Shown one piece after another: positions 36,399 through 39,364 of a stretch of DNA of 39,364 nt (positions are counted from its first letter, which is position 1; every line of letters starts with the position of its first letter). The stretch is from assembly GCA_018433925.1 (NCBI GenBank), contig JAHDQI010000319.1, positions 1-39,364 on the forward strand. The letters are read 5' to 3'. The notes beneath the pieces are model-generated. The model saw nothing but the letters and a program-made list of their open reading frames with translations, did no database searches and was not told the DNA's origin. This DNA is from Phycisphaerae bacterium. GTDB lineage: Bacteria; Planctomycetota; Phycisphaerae; Sedimentisphaerales; Anaerohalosphaeraceae. The position numbers were made by a program, and so were the translations under genes.

Positions 36399-38420
36399 TT
36401 AGACCGTTCGCAATTCGGCGCCAACCTTCTTTTTCACGTTCGCCAGAATCGCCTGCTCAAACGCATCCACCTGCTCATGCCGCAGGGTACCGTCCTCATC
36501 GCGAAACCGCAGGGAAACCGTCACGCTTTTTTTGCCCGCCGGGATGGGCTTACCCCGATACAGTCCGCCGAACTGCACTTGCTCAAGCTCGTCGGGAGCC
36601 GACACAACAATCGCTTTTTCAATCTCAACCCACGAAACCGGCTCATCCAGAACCAGCGAAAGATCACGGGTAATCGCCGGAAACCGCGGCAGCGACCGGG
36701 CCGTCGGCAGCGCATCGGCCGACAGGTCAATCAGCATCTGAAAATCCAGTTCCGCCGCGCAGACCATCCCCTTGTCCAGATCCATCTGACCGGCAATCTC
36801 ATTCCGCAAAACACCCGCCAGACCAACCCGCTTTCCCGAAACAAGAATCTCCGCTCCCGCCTGCGCCCATTTCAGCGAGACCGGACACAGTTGCGGCCCC
36901 GTCCCAAAGGTCAGACGCTCAATCAGTCCCTCCAGCACCCCGCGAAAGGCCTGAAAGTCCAGTTCCCCCGCCAGGGCCAGCTTCGTCCCCTGCTCCGGCA
37001 GCACCTGACCGGCCGACGGCGGCAAAAAAGTGTCCGCCAGTTCATACACCCGGCACGGAACATTCCCCGCGTGAGCATTCGACTGCATTACACGGACCAG
37101 CGATCCGATCAAATGCTGACGCAGCAGGTTGGCGCTTTTCCGCGAAACATCCCCCACCGATAAATGATCCTCAACCGAGGTGGTGGAAAACAAACCGGCA
37201 ATCTTTGGATCCACAAACGTTACATTAACCGTCTCAAAAAAGCCGCATCCGTTAAGATACGAGCGAACCCTGCCGGCCGTCTTTTCCCGCCTGTCCACCG
37301 GCGCCACCTCAATTCGAATCTTCGGTTCCACGGGAATCTTCTCATACCCGTAACACCGCGCCGCCTCTTCAATCAAATCCGCCTCCCGAAGCAAATCATG
37401 ACGCCAGCTCGGCGAACTGCACAAAATCACATCCTCCCCTTTTTTTTGCGGCGACAAACCCAGCGCCTCAAAAATCTTCAGAAACGTCGCTTTCGGAATC
37501 TCAATCCCCAGCAAATGCCGCATGCGGGAAAGACGCATCTCCGCCTGAGGCGCTTCCGACCGGCCCGGGTACACATCCACAATCCCCTGGGCAATCCGGC
37601 CCCCCGCCGCCTGCACAATCAACTGAGCGCAGCGACGCGAGGCCCAGTCAATTGCCTCAACATCCACCTGCCGCTCAAACCGGAAGGAGGCCTCCGAAGG
37701 AAGAGACAGATCGCGAGAGGTCCGCCGAATGCTGACCGGATCAAACGAGGCCTCCTCCAGCAGAATCGTCGTCGTCCTCTCCGTCACCTCCGTCTCCAGC
37801 CCCCCCATAACCCCGCCGACCGCGACCGGTTTTTCCGCGTCGGCAATCACCAGCATCGACGCCTGCAACTGACAATCGGTTCCGTCAATACTGACAATCC
37901 GCTCACCCGCTGCAGCCCGCCGAACGACTATCCGCCGCCCCCCGATCTTGTCATAATCAAATGCGTGCGGCGGCTGACCGTGCTCCAGCATCGCGTAATT
38001 CGTCGCGTCCACCACGTTATTGACGCTGCGCATCCCCACCGCCTCCAAACGCCTTGCCATCCACGCCGGTGACGGACCAACCTGAACCCCCGTGATCACC
38101 CGCGCTGTATAGCGACCGCAAAGCGACGGCTCATCAATCTGCACCCCAACCAAGTCACTCGCGGCCGTCTCCGATTCGGCGATCTCCACAACCGGCATCT
38201 TCAATACCCGTCCATAGGCCGCCGCCAGTTCCCGCGCAATCCCGATATGACTCAGACAATCCCCCCGGTTGCTCGTAATCTCCACATCCAGCACAGTATC
38301 CGAATCCGTATTTTCGATCCCCTCTATCGGAAATCCCAGGTCGCTGAGAGTCCCCGCGATCACCTCTGCCGTCTCGTTCAGTTCCACATACTCCCGAAGC
38401 CATTCCAAAGAAATTTTCAT
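36399..38420 (-). CDS. pheT: Phenylalanyl-tRNA synthetase beta subunit, short form
   Basis: The beta chain of the alpha2-beta2 enzyme that charges tRNA-Phe. It is 673 residues, against about 790-800 for the common form. The N-terminal MKISLEWLREYVEL runs straight into DTVLDVEITSNRGDCLSHIGIARELA. The EMAP-II-like tRNA-binding domain normally lying between them (about 110 residues) is absent. The B3/B4 editing region (SVNNVVDATNYAMLEHGQPPHAFD), B5 domain (MRLSRMRHLLGIEIPK), catalytic-like core and C-terminal FDX-ACB domain (LPRFPAITRDLSLVLDE to VDAFEQAILANVKKKVGAE) are complete. The reading frame is intact, so this looks like a natural short type, not decay. pheS is not in the window. A TTGACA promoter lies upstream. 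Confidence 0.95.
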   Translation of the reverse strand: MKISLEWLREYVELNETAEVIAGTLSDLGFPIEGIENTDSDTVLDVEITSNRGDCLSHIGIARELAAAYGRVLKMPVVEIAESETAASDLVGVQIDEPSLCGRYTARVITGVQVGPSPAWMARRLEAVGMRSVNNVVDATNYAMLEHGQPPHAFDYDKIGGRRIVVRRAAAGERIVSIDGTDCQLQASMLVIADAEKPVAVGGVMGGLETEVTERTTTILLEEASFDPVSIRRTSRDLSLPSEASFRFERQVDVEAIDWASRRCAQLIVQAAGGRIAQGIVDVYPGRSEAPQAEMRLSRMRHLLGIEIPKATFLKIFEALGLSPQKKGEDVILCSSPSWRHDLLREADLIEEAARCYGYEKIPVEPKIRIEVAPVDRREKTAGRVRSYLNGCGFFETVNVTFVDPKIAGLFSTTSVEDHLSVGDVSRKSANLLRQHLIGSLVRVMQSNAHAGNVPCRVYELADTFLPPSAGQVLPEQGTKLALAGELDFQAFRGVLEGLIERLTFGTGPQLCPVSLKWAQAGAEILVSGKRVGLAGVLRNEIAGQMDLDKGMVCAAELDFQMLIDLSADALPTARSLPRFPAITRDLSLVLDEPVSWVEIEKAIVVSAPDELEQVQFGGLYRGKPIPAGKKSVTVSLRFRDEDGTLRHEQVDAFEQAILANVKKKVGAELRTV

Positions 38421-38483
38421 CGCCTGCGCTTTCTCTCAAAGGAACATCCAGTCGCCGATTTCCGGCCCATTCGCAAAAAACAT

Positions 38484-38512
38484 ACCATACACCCCCGCTG
38501 CGAAACTGTCAA
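38484..38512 (-). promoter_or_regulatory. Sigma-70-type promoter of pheT
   Basis: On the minus strand TTGACA (38507-38512) and TATGGT (38484-38489) are 17 bases apart. Transcription would start near 38477, about 57 bases before the pheT ATG. No T-box or attenuator peptide was recognised in this short leader. Confidence 0.7.
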
Positions 38513-38625
38513 TATCAGCTTGAAATCAAACAAATCACACTTTCCTGTGAGTTCTTAATTCCATTTAATATAGGACGTTACGTAAATTCCGACTCCTTTC
38601 ATGCAAAATCGACCGATAAAAAAAC

Positions 38626-38913
38626 TTGATTCCTTCAACAAACTCCTATAAAATTGAACCTGATTTCTGGAGGCGTGAGGAAAACTGGAGCAAAAAGGTA
38701 CCCATTCAGTTTTCTCACCGAGTAATTTAAAACCGACGCATCCGCAGTCCGTGTCTTTGAACGTGGGACACAGGGCAATGCGCCAGGGCCAAAAATGAAC
38801 AATGCCAACGAACACAAATGCGCACAGGGAGGTGCGTTTCAGCGAAAAATTTGCGCCCGTTTTGCGCAACAGTGGCTCAAAAAGTCCGCAACACGCGTTC
38901 GGGGGGAACGACG
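38626..38913 (+). other. Structured leader or small RNA upstream of the sigma-54 activator gene
   Basis: No credible gene is present. A TATAAA box (38647-38652) has TTGATT 15 bases upstream (38626-38631). The transcript could form GTGAG-g-AAAACTG / CAGTTTTCTCAC (38675-38687 with 38707-38718, 12 pairs with one bulge), GTGTC / GACAC, and CGCAC / GTGCG around a six-base loop (38821-38836). The last part holds repeated TTTGCGC words near 38850-38870. The region ends at the GGGGGGA ribosome binding site of the next gene. It could be a long regulatory leader or a separate small RNA. Confidence 0.4.
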
Positions 38914-39364
38914 ATGACAACCATGATCGGACGATCAGAAGCGTTTCAGGCAATTCTCGAAACAATTCAGTCTGTCGCCGCGCGGCGATGCTGCATCACC
39001 ATCACCGGAGAAACCGGGACCGGCAAAGAAATGGTCGCTCGAAAAATACACGAATGGTCCAACCGTGCCGACCAGGTCTTCGTACCCGTAGACTGCACCA
39101 CCCTGACCGGACAGCTTTTCGAAAGCCAGTTATTCGGCCATGTCAGGGGCAGCTTTACCGGAGCCATCGAAAACACCCTCGGCTTTTTCCGAGCCGCAAA
39201 CGGCGGCACAATCTTCCTCGATGAAATCAGCGAAATCCCTCTCGAGCTGCAGGCCAAGCTCCTGCGCGTACTCCAGGAAAATTCCGTTACCCCGCTCGGA
39301 TCAACCCAAACCTTCTCCATCAACGTAAGGGTCCTGTGCGCCACCAACCGCGATTTACGCAAAA
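38914..39364 (+). CDS. Sigma-54-dependent transcription activator, AAA+ domain, cut off by the window end
   Basis: An AAA+ ATPase that remodels sigma-54 RNA polymerase; 150 codons are visible. Walker A is GETGTGKE at residues 32-39. The sigma-54 contact loop reads GSFTGA at 79-84 (the usual form is GAFTGA), and Walker B is GGTIFLDE at 97-104. CATNRDLRK follows at the window edge. A GGGGGGA ribosome binding site lies seven bases before the ATG, so the protein seems to begin directly with the AAA+ domain. It would then have no receiver or sensor domain in front. A GTG further upstream (38872) is in frame but would add only 14 residues. The DNA-binding domain, if any, is outside the window, and the target genes are unknown. 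Confidence 0.93.
   Translation, partial: MTTMIGRSEAFQAILETIQSVAARRCCITITGETGTGKEMVARKIHEWSNRADQVFVPVDCTTLTGQLFESQLFGHVRGSFTGAIENTLGFFRAANGGTIFLDEISEIPLELQAKLLRVLQENSVTPLGSTQTFSINVRVLCATNRDLRK

Noticed and set aside
38555-38965. Minus-strand frame of 136 codons
   Set aside because: It overlaps the start of the sigma-54 activator and the hairpin-rich leader, has an odd Cys/Phe/Trp-rich composition and shows no recognisable motif.

Overview
The window looks like a chromosome segment of a planctomycete of the Phycisphaerae / Sedimentisphaerales type. The main taxonomic clue is the giant secreted protein: a dockerin-like pair of calcium-loop motifs ending in 'WL', right-handed beta-helix modules that each end in DLGYHY, and C-terminal domains opening with a 'P-x-P-x-x-W' motif. 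This style is typical of that group, but the assignment is an inference. Bases are moderately GC-rich and the intergenic stretches are clearly AT-rich. No tRNA, rRNA, CRISPR array, insertion sequence or phage gene was seen.

Layout. 1-1458 holds the first 486 codons of thrS (minus strand, 3' end outside the window). 1660-9546 is one long minus-strand run. It starts with an Rrf2-type regulator and continues cysK, cysE, nadA, metY, nifU, nifS, a DUF2062 membrane protein and an unknown four-helix membrane protein. It links cysteine and homocysteine synthesis, sulfur mobilisation and Fe-S assembly with an Fe-S enzyme of NAD synthesis, probably under Fe-S or cysteine control. 9768-14552 is a plus-strand set: a glycosyltransferase fused to a helical C-terminal domain, an exonuclease III, and a 531-residue protein with an HPr-like domain. 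14573-19243 is a minus-strand ABC exporter operon of the GldA/GldF/GldG type with a DUF4340 partner.

19498-32010 is one gene of about 4170 codons. It encodes a secreted subtilisin-like protein followed by three beta-helix modules, glycine-rich inserts, a dockerin-like segment and Fn3-like domains. 32486-33769 is aroA. 33861-35765 is a DUF4914-like protein with a P-loop resembling those of HPr kinase and PEP carboxykinase. 35844-36109 holds a well-formed small RNA gene (promoter, rod-like fold, terminator) that resembles 6S RNA. 36399-38420 is a short form of pheT. 38914-39364 is the start of a sigma-54 activator ATPase, behind a strongly structured leader.

The points most worth following are four. 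The HPr-like domain keeps both regulatory phosphosites at the exact HPr spacing. The DUF4914 P-loop in the same window reads like an HPr-kinase Walker A. The RNA gene at 35.9-36.1 kb looks like 6S RNA. The giant protein has a triplicated, insert-bearing architecture and an mRNA leader that can form competing stems.
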